Positions 16,165 to 25,208 are shown, counted from the stretch's first letter. The stretch: DNA of 64,000 nt from Herbaspirillum sp. WKF16 (GCF_028993615.1 NZ_CP118632.1:1860001-1924000); one strand, 5' to 3'. Program-made: numbers and translations. Notes: generated by a model not told the origin, from the letters alone.

Positions 16165-16638
16165 TTATTGGCGGGCGAAGCGTTTCAGGCCGCGCATGAA
16201 GAGGCCGACCAGCGGCAGCTTTTCGTACAGCTCTTCGGCGGCGTCCCAATAGTCGCGATGATAGATGACGCGGCCGTCCTCGGCCAGATGGAAATGCGTG
16301 GCGCCGCGTATGCATTGCTCGGATGAGGCGAAGGGCGGCATGCGGAAGAAGAAATCCCAGGTCAGGAACACCTGTTCGCGCTGCTGCACGGCGGCCGTGA
16401 TCTTGAAGCGAGGATTTTTCACTTGGTTGAACATGTGCGCGAACAGGTGCTGGATGGCGTCGAGCCCTTGCACCTCGTTGAAGGGATCCTTGAAGCGCGC
16501 GTCGGTGGCGTAGATGGCGGCGACCTGGGCAGCGTTGTCGCGCGTGAGCGTTTCAAAGAAGCGAACCAGCGCGCTGACGTGCTCGGCGTGGATCGGTAGG
16601 GGCGATGCCTGATCGGAAGCCTGGTTGGGAATGCTCAT
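16165..16638 (-). CDS. NTF2/SnoaL-like protein beside photolyase
   Basis: This small 157-residue protein has an NTF2-like (ketosteroid isomerase/SnoaL) cone fold signature: FFETLTRDNAAQVAAIYATDARFKDP in pieces, and a late VIYHRDYWDAAEELYEKLP. Its catalytic role is unknown. Members of this family repeatedly sit beside photolyase in light-responsive gene sets of Proteobacteria (recalled, not searched). Here it is the first gene of the two-gene phrB unit, with GGAGA ahead of the ATG. Confidence 0.8.
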   Translation of the reverse strand: MSIPNQASDQASPLPIHAEHVSALVRFFETLTRDNAAQVAAIYATDARFKDPFNEVQGLDAIQHLFAHMFNQVKNPRFKITAAVQQREQVFLTWDFFFRMPPFASSEQCIRGATHFHLAEDGRVIYHRDYWDAAEELYEKLPLVGLFMRGLKRFARQ

Positions 16639-16874
16639 CGCGTTCTCCTGTTGGGAGAGGTTTCGACCGGCGGTGGCCGCCGGCGTTCATGTCGAGCCGA
16701 TATTGTCCGTCAGGCAATGATGTTGTCGTCAGGAATCTTCCGTGCATTTTCCTTGAGAAGGCTCAAGTGGCGATACGCAGCGTCCGTTAATGATGAGTCC
16801 CTATCCGGGACGCGTCAGAAGAGGCGGCGCGGCGCTATCCGGCTGCGCCTTTGGGGATATAGGGGATTGGAAAC

Positions 16875-18416
16875 ATGAAGAACATGAAGATAGGCACCCG
16901 GCTGGGGCTGGGTTTCGCGGCGATTCTGGTCCTGATGGGACTCATCACCGCCATCGGCGTGTGGCGCCTGCAAGGGGTGGGCAAGCTCAACGATGTGATG
17001 GTCAACGAGGCGCTGGTCAAGGAGCGGCTGGTCAACGAGTTCTACAAGTCCATCGAACTCAACGTCGGGCGCATCGTGGCCGCAGCCAAGAACCCTGATC
17101 CGGTGCAGCAGAAGTACTACAAGGACCAGATCGTTTCCACCATCAGCAAGAACAACGAGTACGTCAAGCAGATGACGGCGCTGATCACCGACGACGCCGG
17201 CAAGGCGCAGTTGAACGAGATCAACGAGCGCCGCAAGGTTGTGATTGCGGACAACGGCGCGGTCTTCAAGGAAAAGGATGTCGGCAACGAGGACGCCGCC
17301 AAGAAGGTGGTGGACGAGCAGTTGCTGCCGCACAGCCAGGTCTACCTGGCCGCCATCGAGAAGCTGGCCGGGATGCAGAGCGAGCAGATCAAGGCGCTCA
17401 CGGCCGAGGTGGACGGCCTGTTCCGCGCCGCGCGCAACATGATGCTGGTGCTGGGCACGGTGGCGATCCTGGCCGGCGTCGTGCTGGCGCTGGCCATCAC
17501 GCGCTCCATCACGCGGCCGCTGCGCGAGGCGGTGGTCGTTGCCGGGCGGGTGGCCAATGGTCAGCTCGACAGCCGCATCGAGGTGAAGTCCGGCGACGAG
17601 ACCGGCCAGCTCATGGGCGCCCTGAGGGACATGAATGACAACCTGGTGCGCATCGTCGGCCAGGTGCGCCAGGGCACCGACACCATCTCCACCGCTTCGG
17701 CCGAGATTGCGCACGGCAACCTCGACCTCTCCAACCGCACCGAGCAGCAGGCCAGCTCGCTGGAGGAAACCGCCTCGGCCATGGAAGAGCTGACCTCGAC
17801 CGTGAAGCAGAACGCCGACAATGCGCGCCAGGCCAACCAGCTGGCGGTGTCGGCATCCGACGTGGCGGTGCAGGGCGGCGCGGTGGTGTCGCAGGTGGTC
17901 GACACCATGGGATCGATCAACGAATCCTCGCGCAAGATCGTCGACATCATCGGCGTGATCGACGGCATCGCCTTCCAGACCAACATCCTGGCCTTGAACG
18001 CCGCGGTGGAAGCGGCGCGCGCCGGCGAGCAGGGACGCGGCTTTGCCGTGGTGGCCTCCGAAGTGCGCTCGCTGGCGCAGCGCTCGGCCTCAGCCGCCAA
18101 GGAGATCAAGCAGCTCATCGACGACTCGGTGGCCAAGGTCGACGCCGGCAGTAAGCTGGTGGAGCAGGCTGGCGCGACCATGGACGAAGTGGTGGCCAGC
18201 GTACGCCGCGTGACCGACATCGTCGGCGAGATCAGCTCGGCCAGCCAGGAGCAGAGCGACGGCATCGAGCAGGTCAACCAGGCCATCACCCTGATGGACG
18301 AGGCGACCCAGCAGAACGCCGCGCTGGTGGAGCAGGCCGCCGCAGCAGCGCGCGCCATGCAGGACCAGGCGACCACGCTGACGCAGACGGTGAGCGTGTT
18401 CAGGTTGCAGGGGTAA
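16875..18416 (+). CDS. Methyl-accepting chemotaxis protein with four-helix-bundle sensor
   Basis: This 513-residue transmembrane chemoreceptor has TM1 at about 8-30, a periplasmic four-helix-bundle sensor to about 187, TM2 at about 188-208, a HAMP domain ([16 protein letters not shown] onward), then the cytoplasmic methylation helices. The conserved hairpin tip [20 protein letters not shown] is intact for CheA/CheW contact. There is no C-terminal CheR-binding pentapeptide. It is an orphan receptor with no che or fli genes nearby. The start at 16875 follows a weak ribosome site; an ATG at 16884 would drop only three residues. The ligand is unknown. Confidence 0.94.
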   Translation: MKNMKIGTRLGLGFAAILVLMGLITAIGVWRLQGVGKLNDVMVNEALVKERLVNEFYKSIELNVGRIVAAAKNPDPVQQKYYKDQIVSTISKNNEYVKQMTALITDDAGKAQLNEINERRKVVIADNGAVFKEKDVGNEDAAKKVVDEQLLPHSQVYLAAIEKLAGMQSEQIKALTAEVDGLFRAARNMMLVLGTVAILAGVVLALAITRSITRPLREAVVVAGRVANGQLDSRIEVKSGDETGQLMGALRDMNDNLVRIVGQVRQGTDTISTASAEIAHGNLDLSNRTEQQASSLEETASAMEELTSTVKQNADNARQANQLAVSASDVAVQGGAVVSQVVDTMGSINESSRKIVDIIGVIDGIAFQTNILALNAAVEAARAGEQGRGFAVVASEVRSLAQRSASAAKEIKQLIDDSVAKVDAGSKLVEQAGATMDEVVASVRRVTDIVGEISSASQEQSDGIEQVNQAITLMDEATQQNAALVEQAAAAARAMQDQATTLTQTVSVFRLQG

Positions 18417-18423
18417 GGTCGTA

Positions 18424-18453
18424 TCCCATGGCATGCGTGGGCATGTCATGGGA
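18424..18453. other. Imperfect hairpin just after the chemoreceptor gene
   Basis: TCCCATG pairs with CATGGGA, and CATGC with GCATG inside. There is no T-run, so terminator function is doubtful. It ends 9 bp before the tandem repeat. Confidence 0.4.
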
Positions 18454-18462
18454 AAGACGGCG

Positions 18463-18846
18463 CCCCAAAACGCAAAAGGCCGGTTGATTTTCATCAACCG
18501 ACCTTTTATGTTTTGGTGCCCACGGAGGGACTCGGTCACGTGCCGCGACCCCGCCGGGCCTTGCAAGGCCCGGCTTTCTCGTCCCACCCGCAAAGCGCGC
18601 AGGCGCTTTGCTCGCGTGCCCCAAAACGCAAAAGGCCGGTTGATTTTCATCAACCGACCTTTTATGTTTTGGTGCCCACGGAGGGACTCGGTCACGTGCC
18701 GCGACCCCGCCGGGCCTTGCAAGGCCCGGCTTTCTCGTCCCACCCGCAAAGCGCGCAGGCGCTTTGCTCGCGTGCCCCAAAACGCAAAAGGCCGGTTGAT
18801 TTTCATCAACCGACCTTTTATGTTTTGGTGCCCACGGAGGGACTCG
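18463..18846. repeat. 156-bp tandem repeat (2.46 copies) carrying tRNA-Leu 3' tails and terminators
   Basis: Units 18463-18618 and 18619-18774 appear identical base for base. A third partial copy (18775-18846) runs into the real tRNA-Leu gene. Read on the minus strand, each unit is an 84-bp spacer, a 21-nt copy of the tRNA 3' end (18514-18534, 18670-18690 and the true end 18826-18846) beginning inside the T-loop, and a copy of the tRNA terminator. The spacer contains two dyads, GCCGGGCC-TTGCAA-GGCCCGGC (18553-18574) and GCAAAGCGC/GCGCTTTGC (18590-18611). The period is a multiple of three, so antisense frames stay open across it. It resembles in design the rtT repeats after E. coli tyrT. Confidence 0.95.
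18778..18819 (-). terminator. Terminator of tRNA-Leu (repeated at 18622-18663 and 18466-18507)
   Basis: A 15-bp stem with one wobble pair (18786-18800 / 18805-18819) closes a GAAA tetraloop on the minus strand, followed by CCTTTTGCGTTTT. Two exact copies lie in the upstream repeat units. Confidence 0.85.
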
Positions 18847-18910
18847 AACCCCCACACCTCGCGGCACATGGACCTGAACCATGCGCGTCTACCAATTCCG
18901 CCACGTGGGC
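18826..18910 (-). tRNA. tRNA-Leu(CAG)
   Basis: Read on the minus strand the gene begins GCCCACGTGGCGG, has the D-loop AATTGGTAGAC, an anticodon stem CATGG/CCATG around TTCAGGT (anticodon CAG), a long variable arm as expected for Leu, the T-loop GGTTCGAGTCC and the acceptor GTGGGC, with an encoded CCA at 18826-18828. It is 85 nt including CCA. Its 3' tail is duplicated twice in the adjacent tandem repeat. A near-perfect sigma-70 promoter lies 45 bp upstream. Confidence 0.95.
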
Positions 18911-18954
18911 CTGCTATCGAGATATCCAACTTGCCGATATCGCGAAAGAACGTG

Positions 18955-18982
18955 ATTATATATGGTCTTGAGGGCATGTCAA
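18955..18982 (-). promoter_or_regulatory. Consensus sigma-70 promoter of tRNA-Leu
   Basis: On the minus strand TTGACA (18977-18982), a 16-bp spacer and TATAAT (18955-18960), both hexamers perfect. The start of transcription should fall about 35-40 bp before the tRNA 5' end at 18910. Confidence 0.85.
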
Positions 18983-19145
18983 GATGCTTTTGGACAGGCC
19001 GGCAAAAAATTTTCGCCGCGAGCGCTCGCCGCCGCCCGGCATTGCGGTTAGGTAAATGGCGGCAACTCCGTTACACTAAGGGCTATCCAGCCGGACCGGG
19101 GCCATCGCGCCGGTTCCATCAATAACAATTGCGCGAACGATACTT

Positions 19146-21638
19146 TTGAGCCAATTTCCCTATTCCATTCCCAGCCGGGAAGAGATTCTCGGCATCCTGC
19201 GCACTTCGCCCACGGCGCAAAGCGCGCCCAGCCTGGCCGCCGCTCTGGGCGTCAAGCCTGAAGAGATGGATGGCCTGACCCGCCGGCTCAATGCCATGGA
19301 ACGCGACGGCCAGATCAAGCCCGACCGCGCCGGCAACTACAAGCTGACCCATTCGCCCAACTTCATCGAAGGGCGGGTGTCGAGCCATCGCGACGGTTTC
19401 GGCTTCCTGCTGCCCGATGACGGCAGCGACGACCTGTTCCTGCCCGAGAAGGAAATGCAGAAGGTGATGCACGGCGACCGCGTCCAGGCGCGCATCGTCG
19501 GCACCGACCGCCGCGGACGTCCGGAAGGCACCATCGTGGAAGTGATGGATCGCGCCAACTCGCACGTCATCGGCCGCCTGCTCAACGAGAACGGCGTCTG
19601 GGTGGTGGCGCCGGAAGACAAGCGCATCGGCCACGACGTGCTGCTGGCCGGCCCGCCGGGCAAGGCCAAGGCGGGGCAGGTGGTGAGCGTCGAGCTGACC
19701 GAGCATCCCTCGCGCTACACCCAGCCGGTGGGCAAGATCGTCGAGATCCTGGGCGACATCGACGACCCCGGCATGGAAATCGAGATCGCCGTGCGCAAGT
19801 ACGGCGTGCCGCATGAATTCTCGGACGCCGCCAAGAAGCTGTCGGCCAAGCTGCCCGGCGAAGTGCGCGCGGCCGACCTCAAGGATCGCGTCGACCTGCG
19901 CGACGTGCCGCTGGTCACCATCGACGGCGAAGACGCGCGCGACTTCGACGACGCGGTCTACTGCGAACCGGTCAAGATCGGCCGCGCCAAGGGCTACCGC
20001 CTGATCGTGGCGATCGCCGACGTCAGCCACTACGTCAAGCCCAACGACGCGCTGGACGCCGATGCGCTGGAACGCAGCACCTCGGTCTACTTCCCGCGCC
20101 GGGTGATCCCGATGCTGCCGGAGAAACTCTCCAACGGACTGTGCTCGCTCAACCCGGATGTCGATCGCCTGACGCTGGTGTGCGACGCCGTGATCACCGC
20201 CAAGGGCGAGATCAAGGCCTACCAGTTCTACCCGGCCGTGATCCACTCCGCCGCGCGCCTGACCTACACCGAAGTCGCCTCCATCCTGGGCAACACCAAG
20301 GGGCCTGAAGCGGCGCGCCGCATCGGCCTGGTGCCGCACCTCACGCACCTCTACGAAGTGTTCCAGGCCTTGCTGACCGCGCGCCAGGCGCGCGGCGCGA
20401 TCGACTTCGAGACCACCGAGACCTACATCGTCTGCAACGCCGCCGGCAAGATCGAGAAGATCCTGCCGCGCACCCGCAACGACGCGCACCGCCTGATCGA
20501 GGAGTGCATGCTGGCGGCCAACGTCTGCGCCGCCGACCTGTTGAAGCGCCACGACCATCCTGCGCTCTATCGCATACACGCCGGGCCGACCAAGGAAAAG
20601 CTGACCCAGCTGCGCAACTTCCTGAAGCAGACCGGGCTCACCCTGGGCGGCGGCGACAATCCCAGCGCTTCCGACTACGCCGAGCTGATGCCCAAGATCA
20701 AGGCGCGCCCGGATGCGCTGCTGGTGCAGACCATGCTGCTGCGCTCGATGCAGCAGGCGGTCTACAGCCCGGACAACATCGGCCACTTCGGCCTGTCCTA
20801 CGAGTCCTACGCGCACTTCACCAGCCCGATCCGCCGCTATCCCGACCTGCTTACGCACCGCGCCATCAAGGCGGTGCTGCAGGGCAAGCGCTACGAGCCC
20901 AAGGGCATCGACAGCAGCGCGCTGAACACCTCGATCTCGCCGGCTGCGCGCAAGATGCAGCAACAGCAGCGCGCCGCCGACAAGGCCGCCGGCAAGGCGC
21001 CGGGCAAGGCGCGCAACGAAGGCAGCCAGGGCATCTGGGAAGCGCTGGGCCTGCACTGTTCGGCCAATGAGCGCCGCGCGGACGAGGCCTCGCGCGACGT
21101 CGAGGCATGGCTCAAGTGCTACTTCATCCGCGACAAGCTGGGCGAGGAATTCACCGGAACCATCTCCGGCGTGGCCACCTTCGGCATCTTCGTGCAGCTC
21201 GACGCGCTCTACATCGAAGGCCTGGTGCACGTCACCGAGCTGGGCGCGGACTACTTCCAGTACGACGAGGCGCGCCACGAACTGCGCGGCGAGCGCACCG
21301 GCATCCGCTACCAGCTGACCGACCGCGTCACCGTGCAGGTCAGCCGCGTCGACCTGGATGCGCGCAAGATCGACCTGTCGCTGGTCAACGAGCCGGGCAT
21401 CCGCACGCTGATCAAGAACGAAGCCAAGCGCGCCGAAAGCGCCGCGCGCGGCAAGCCGGCCGGCGCCAAGCAACAACCTGCGCCCAAGGGCAAGGCGGCC
21501 GCTGCCAAGCCGGCCAAGGCCAAAGGCAATGCCGGCGGCGGCAATAGCGCCGGCGCCGCCCGCGGACGCCCCGGCGAGGCCGACCGCAAACGCGCGCCGG
21601 CCAAGGGTTTCAACAAGGGCGGCAAGAAGAAGCGCTGA
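19146..21638 (+). CDS. rnr: Ribonuclease R (3'-5' exoribonuclease)
   Basis: RNase R of 830 residues. In order: an N-terminal winged-helix segment (REEILGILRTSPTAQSAPSL), two cold-shock RNA-binding domains, the RNB catalytic domain with DGEDARDFDDAVYC at about 259-272, an S1 domain at about 668-745, and a Lys/Ala-rich tail from about 770. It degrades structured RNA and matures tmRNA and rRNA. The start is TTG at 19146 (encoding the expected MSQFPY); no in-frame ATG fits the family N-terminus. It probably forms a unit with rlmB 64 bp downstream. Confidence 0.96.
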   Translation: MSQFPYSIPSREEILGILRTSPTAQSAPSLAAALGVKPEEMDGLTRRLNAMERDGQIKPDRAGNYKLTHSPNFIEGRVSSHRDGFGFLLPDDGSDDLFLPEKEMQKVMHGDRVQARIVGTDRRGRPEGTIVEVMDRANSHVIGRLLNENGVWVVAPEDKRIGHDVLLAGPPGKAKAGQVVSVELTEHPSRYTQPVGKIVEILGDIDDPGMEIEIAVRKYGVPHEFSDAAKKLSAKLPGEVRAADLKDRVDLRDVPLVTIDGEDARDFDDAVYCEPVKIGRAKGYRLIVAIADVSHYVKPNDALDADALERSTSVYFPRRVIPMLPEKLSNGLCSLNPDVDRLTLVCDAVITAKGEIKAYQFYPAVIHSAARLTYTEVASILGNTKGPEAARRIGLVPHLTHLYEVFQALLTARQARGAIDFETTETYIVCNAAGKIEKILPRTRNDAHRLIEECMLAANVCAADLLKRHDHPALYRIHAGPTKEKLTQLRNFLKQTGLTLGGGDNPSASDYAELMPKIKARPDALLVQTMLLRSMQQAVYSPDNIGHFGLSYESYAHFTSPIRRYPDLLTHRAIKAVLQGKRYEPKGIDSSALNTSISPAARKMQQQQRAADKAAGKAPGKARNEGSQGIWEALGLHCSANERRADEASRDVEAWLKCYFIRDKLGEEFTGTISGVATFGIFVQLDALYIEGLVHVTELGADYFQYDEARHELRGERTGIRYQLTDRVTVQVSRVDLDARKIDLSLVNEPGIRTLIKNEAKRAESAARGKPAGAKQQPAPKGKAAAAKPAKAKGNAGGGNSAGAARGRPGEADRKRAPAKGFNKGGKKKR

Positions 21639-21702
21639 TGGAGTGCCGCGGCAGGTTCACGCAGATTTACGTATTCACAGCAAGTAGAAACACACAGGAT
21701 TT

Positions 21703-22440
21703 ATGAAGAGCAAAATGATTTTCGGCTTCCATGCCGTGACGTCCCGCATCCGCCACGAGGCAGCCTCGGTGGATGAGATCTATGTGGACGCCGACCGGCG
21801 CGACCGCCGCATGCTGGATCTGCTGCATGTGGCCAAGGAAGCCAACGTGCGCATCATCCAGGCCGACGACCAGCGTCTTTCGGCGATGGTCGGCACGCGC
21901 CGCCACCAGGGCGTGGTGGCCAAGGCCGCGACGCTGTCGCTGGCGCGCACGCTGGACGAGCTGCTGGACGCGGTGGAAGGTCCGCCGCTGCTGCTGATCC
22001 TCGACGGCATCACCGACCCGCACAACCTGGGCGCCTGCCTGCGCGTGGCCGACGGCGCCGGCGCGCACGCCGTGATCGCTCCCAAGGACCGTGCGGTGGG
22101 CCTCAACGCCACCGCCATGAAGGTCTCCAGCGGCGCTTCCGACACCGTGCCCTACATCACCGTCACCAACCTGGCGCGCACCATGCGCGACCTGAAGGAG
22201 CGCGGCGTGTGGATCATCGGCACCACCGACGACGCCGAGAAGGGCCTGTACGAAGGCGACTTCACCGGCCCCACCGCGCTGGTGATGGGCTCGGAAGGCG
22301 AGGGCATGCGCCGCCTGACGCGCGAGACCTGCGACGTCCTGGTCAACATCCCGATGTTCGGCTCGGTCGAGAGCCTGAACGTGTCGGTGGCTTCGGGCGT
22401 GTGTCTGTACGAGGCGCGACGCCAGCGCATTGCGAAGTAA
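21703..22440 (+). CDS. rlmB: 23S rRNA (guanosine-2251-2'-O)-methyltransferase
   Basis: This 245-residue SPOUT/TrmH-family enzyme has an N-terminal L30e-like substrate-binding domain ([14 protein letters not shown] onward), then the knotted methyltransferase domain with [21 protein letters not shown] in pieces, [11 protein letters not shown] and [18 protein letters not shown]. Those are the three TrmH motifs that form the SAM-binding knot. It modifies G2251 in the P-loop of 23S rRNA. The rnr-rlmB order is conserved in many Proteobacteria. Confidence 0.96.
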   Translation: MKSKMIFGFHAVTSRIRHEAASVDEIYVDADRRDRRMLDLLHVAKEANVRIIQADDQRLSAMVGTRRHQGVVAKAATLSLARTLDELLDAVEGPPLLLILDGITDPHNLGACLRVADGAGAHAVIAPKDRAVGLNATAMKVSSGASDTVPYITVTNLARTMRDLKERGVWIIGTTDDAEKGLYEGDFTGPTALVMGSEGEGMRRLTRETCDVLVNIPMFGSVESLNVSVASGVCLYEARRQRIAK

Positions 22441-22463
22441 GTCCGGTCATCTCGCATGACGAC

Positions 22464-22495
22464 ATCGCCGGACATTGCGTCCGGCGATTTTTTTT
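22464..22495 (+). terminator. Intrinsic terminator after rlmB
   Basis: ATCGCCGGAC paired with GTCCGGCGAT around a 5-nt loop, then eight T. Confidence 0.9.
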
Positions 22496-22529
22496 GCCGC
22501 TCCGTTTCATCCGTTCCAGGAAAACCACC

Positions 22530-23282
22530 ATGTTCAGCCGACTCCGAGAAGACATCGCCAGCATCCGCGAGCGCGATCCCGCCGCGCGCAACAGCTGGGA
22601 GGTGCTGACCTGTTATCCGGGCTTGCACGCGGTGGTGATGCATCGCTGGGCCAAGGCTTGCTGGAACGCCGACATGAAGTGGCTGGGCCGCTTCATCTCG
22701 CACGTCGCGCGCGGCCTGACCGGCATCGAGATCCACCCGGGCGCCACCATCGGCCGCCGCGTTTTCATCGACCACGGCTTCGGCGTGGTGATCGGCGAGA
22801 CCGCGGTGATCGGCGAAGGCTGCACCATCTACCAGGGCGTGACCCTGGGCGGCACCTCGCTGGCCAAGGGCGCCAAGCGCCACCCGACGCTGGGGCGCGG
22901 CGTGATCGTCGGCGCCGGCGCCAAGGTGCTGGGCGGCTTTACCGTGGGCGACGGCGCCAAGGTCGGCTCCAACGCGGTGGTGACCAAGCCGGTGCCGGCC
23001 GGTGCGACGGCGGTGGGCAATCCGGCCCGCATCGTCGAGCGCAGCGCTGTCCAGGACGCGCGCGGCCAGGCCGCGGCGCGGATGTTCGCCGCCTATGGCG
23101 TGGTGCCCAACGGCGACGACCCGCTGTCGCAGGCGCTGCACGGTCTGATCAACCAGGTCGCGGCGCAGGAGTTGCAGATGGAAGCGATGCTGGCAGCGCT
23201 CAACGAGGCGGGGATAGGGTGTCGACGCTTCGAGGAGCTGAGCAAGTTCGACGCGGCGCAATTGAACCGGCTGGTGGATTGA
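22530..23282 (+). CDS. cysE: Serine O-acetyltransferase
   Basis: This 250-residue enzyme transfers acetyl from acetyl-CoA to L-serine, the first step of cysteine synthesis. The N-terminal helical part ([26 protein letters not shown] in outline) is the short type. The left-handed beta-helix carries hexapeptide repeats including [17 protein letters not shown] with the catalytic His, and GVTLGGTS. The C-terminal extension is somewhat long. The ATG at 22530 follows CCAGG; an upstream terminator separates it from rlmB, so it has its own promoter. Confidence 0.95.
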   Translation: MFSRLREDIASIRERDPAARNSWEVLTCYPGLHAVVMHRWAKACWNADMKWLGRFISHVARGLTGIEIHPGATIGRRVFIDHGFGVVIGETAVIGEGCTIYQGVTLGGTSLAKGAKRHPTLGRGVIVGAGAKVLGGFTVGDGAKVGSNAVVTKPVPAGATAVGNPARIVERSAVQDARGQAAARMFAAYGVVPNGDDPLSQALHGLINQVAAQELQMEAMLAALNEAGIGCRRFEELSKFDAAQLNRLVD

Positions 23283-23337
23283 GGGCTTTTTGAAGCTGTT
23301 GCGGTTCCCGCAGCGTCGGCGGTGAGGCGGTGGAGTT

Positions 23338-23591
23338 CAACGACGCTGGGTTCCTGCTTTCGCAGGAACGACAGGTAAGAGGATCTTGAGCAGGGAGAGG
23401 GGCTGGTTACCTCCTCAGTGTCGTCCCCGCGAAAGCGGGGATCCAGTGACGTTGGTTGCGCATCGGCGGCCGCTGAACGGCGCTGGGTTCCTGCTTTCGC
23501 AGGAACGACTGGGCGGCGGCTTGCGCCTGCGTGCGTTCGAGTAGCTCGACTGCCTGTCGTCCCGGCGCAGGCCGGGACCCAGTGTCGTTCG
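23338..23591. repeat. Cluster of four REP-like hairpins
   Basis: Four related elements at 23338-23372, 23419-23451, 23476-23510 and 23555-23591 alternate in orientation. The pattern is GTCGTNCC-GC-GAAA-GC-GGNACCCAG-G-CGTT, each with an 8-bp stem such as GTTCCTGC/GCAGGAAC or GTCCCGGC/GCCGGGAC. The same family recurs at 42799-42842 and 53671-53848. The 603-bp gap 23283-23885 holds only these and the hairpin at 23761. Confidence 0.85.
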
Positions 23592-23760
23592 TTGTGCCTC
23601 TTTGAATTCCGTTTAGGTTGAATGGCCGCTTTGCGGCGTATCGAAGTGAGCGTAGATGCAGTTGTTGTTTGAGTAGTCTGGTCTTGCTGCATGCGGATGT
23701 ACCGGCTTGACGCCGGTCTTTCTCCGGTCGAAACGGAGCGCCGGGGGCGGCCCGGCAGCC

Positions 23761-23794
23761 GCTCACTTTCTTTGGCCCGTCAAAGAAAGTGAGC
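23761..23794. repeat. Perfect 14-bp inverted repeat GCTCACTTTCTTTG
   Basis: The arms 23761-23774 and 23781-23794 are perfect complements around GCCCGT, giving a hairpin, followed by AAAGAAAACGGCCCC. Hairpins of this wording recur between genes in many Proteobacteria (recall). It lies about 90 bp after the end of lpxH. Confidence 0.75.
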
Positions 23795-23885
23795 AAAGAA
23801 AACGGCCCCTAAGTGCCAGCCCCTTTGGGGTACCCGCCCAGCGACTTTCATCGCGCCTCGCTCGCGGCGAGGTGCGCATCATCGA

Positions 23886-24671
23886 TCAAGCGATCTCGGA
23901 ACCCGCCGCATCGTAGCGATGCAGCGCGCCGTCTTCGGTCAGGCTGATCCATCCCCCGCGCGGCGCATCCACGTCGTATTCCCAGTCCGGCAGGACATAG
24001 CGCAGGCGCCGGCCGTCGTCCAGGCGATGCAGGGCGGGGCGGTGCGTGTGGCCGTGGATCAGGGTGTCGGTCGCGGTCTGGGCGAACAGCTGGTCGATGG
24101 CGCCGGCGTTGACGTCCATGATCTCGTAGGACTTGTTCTGGTTGGCGTCCTGGCTGTTCTTGCGGATGCCTTCGATGATGGCTTTGCGCTGGGCCAGCGG
24201 CATGGCCAGGAACTGTTGCTGGTAGGCCGGTTGGCGCACCTGGGCGCGGAAGGCCATGTAAGCCGTGTCGTCGGTGCACTGGGCGTCGCCGTGGGCCAGC
24301 GCGATGCCGCGGCCGGCCAGTGTGAGCACCTGCGGATCGTCCAGCAGCGTCAGGCCGGCGGCGTCGGCGAAGTCCTGGCCGACCAGGAAGTCGCGGTTGC
24401 CGGCGATCCAGAAGATGCGCACGCCATGCTCCTGCACGGCCTTGATGGCGTCGGCGATCTGCCGGTTGTAGGGCGTGGCGAGGTCGTCGTCGCCGGCCCA
24501 GTATTCGAAGATGTCGCCCAGCAGGTAGAGCTGCTGCGTCTGGCGCGCATGGGTTTGCAGGAACGCGAGAAAGGCCGCGGTGGTGCGGGGCAGCGAGGCC
24601 TGCAAGTGGAGGTCGGAAACAAAAAGCGCAACCGTCGGTTGCGCTTTTTGCATGAACTGGAAGTCAGTCAT
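23886..24671 (-). CDS. lpxH: UDP-2,3-diacylglucosamine diphosphatase
   Basis: This 261-residue calcineurin-like phosphoesterase makes lipid X in lipid A synthesis at the inner-membrane surface. The metal-binding motifs are all present in order: SDLHL, GDIFEYWAGDD, GNRDF, HGDAQC and HGHTHRP. The N-terminus has a ten-residue extension (MTDFQFMQKA) before the fold. It lies 19 bp after ppiB on the same strand, a common Burkholderiales pairing, and is the last gene of that unit. Confidence 0.95.
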   Translation of the reverse strand: MTDFQFMQKAQPTVALFVSDLHLQASLPRTTAAFLAFLQTHARQTQQLYLLGDIFEYWAGDDDLATPYNRQIADAIKAVQEHGVRIFWIAGNRDFLVGQDFADAAGLTLLDDPQVLTLAGRGIALAHGDAQCTDDTAYMAFRAQVRQPAYQQQFLAMPLAQRKAIIEGIRKNSQDANQNKSYEIMDVNAGAIDQLFAQTATDTLIHGHTHRPALHRLDDGRRLRYVLPDWEYDVDAPRGGWISLTEDGALHRYDAAGSEIA

Positions 24672-24690
24672 GGTCGCGGTGGCAGCCGGC

Positions 24691-25179
24691 TCAGACCACT
24701 TCCGCCTTCTCGATCACGACGTCTTCGGCCGGCACGTCGGCGAACATGCCGGCGCGGGTGGTCTTGACGCCCTTGATCTTGTCGACCACTTCAGTGCCTT
24801 CGACGACCTTGCCGAACACGCAGTAGCCCCAGCCGTCCTGGCCCGGGAAGTCGAGGAAGCTGTTGTTCTTGACGTTGATGAAGAACTGCGCCGATGCCGA
24901 GTGCGGGGCGGCGGTGCGGGCCATGGCCAGGGTGTAGGGTTCGTTCTTGAGGCCGTTCTTGGCTTCGTTCTCGATCGGGTCGCGGGTTTCCTTCTGCTTC
25001 ATGCCCGGTTCGAAACCGCCGCCCTGGACCATGAAGCCGTCGATCACGCGGTGGAAGATGGTGCCGTCGTAGTGGCCGGCGTTCACGTAAGCCAGGAAGT
25101 TTTCAACGGTCTTCGGCGCTTTTTCCGCGTCCAGTTCGATCTTGATGTTGCCGTGGTTGGTGGTGAGCAGAACAGCCAT
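24691..25179 (-). CDS. ppiB: Cytoplasmic peptidyl-prolyl cis-trans isomerase B (cyclophilin)
   Basis: This 162-residue cyclophilin has no signal peptide. Active-site residues are visible in [14 protein letters not shown] (Arg, Phe, Gln) and in [11 protein letters not shown]; the proline-pocket regions [21 protein letters not shown] are intact. It catalyses prolyl isomerisation during folding. The paralogous, exported cyclophilin gene lies immediately upstream beyond a terminator, and the two share most of their core sequence, so a past duplication is likely. It is transcribed with lpxH. Confidence 0.95.
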   Translation of the reverse strand: MAVLLTTNHGNIKIELDAEKAPKTVENFLAYVNAGHYDGTIFHRVIDGFMVQGGGFEPGMKQKETRDPIENEAKNGLKNEPYTLAMARTAAPHSASAQFFINVKNNSFLDFPGQDGWGYCVFGKVVEGTEVVDKIKGVKTTRAGMFADVPAEDVVIEKAEVV

Positions 25180-25208
25180 GTTGAATCCTTTGCTTGATGA
25201 ATAGGTAA

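Noticed and set aside
16690..16710. Flagellar sigma-28 promoter for the chemoreceptor (GCCGATAT)
   Set aside because: A -10-like match exists, but no TAAA-type -35 lies at the right spacing, and it is about 170 bp from the gene.
18463..18774. Two further complete tRNA-Leu genes
   Set aside because: Only the last 21 nt of the tRNA are duplicated. The rest of each unit cannot fold as a tRNA.
18463..18846. CRISPR array
   Set aside because: The repeated unit is 156 bp and tandem, with no short repeat/variable spacer alternation and no cas genes.
18400..18882. Open minus-strand frame of 160 codons through the tandem repeats as a real gene
   Set aside because: It is open because the repeat length is divisible by three, overlaps the tRNA gene, and lacks a ribosome site. 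Kept only as an observation.
19119..21476. Minus-strand frame of about 785 codons opposite rnr
   Set aside because: It is the antisense shadow of RNase R and contains no recognisable motif.
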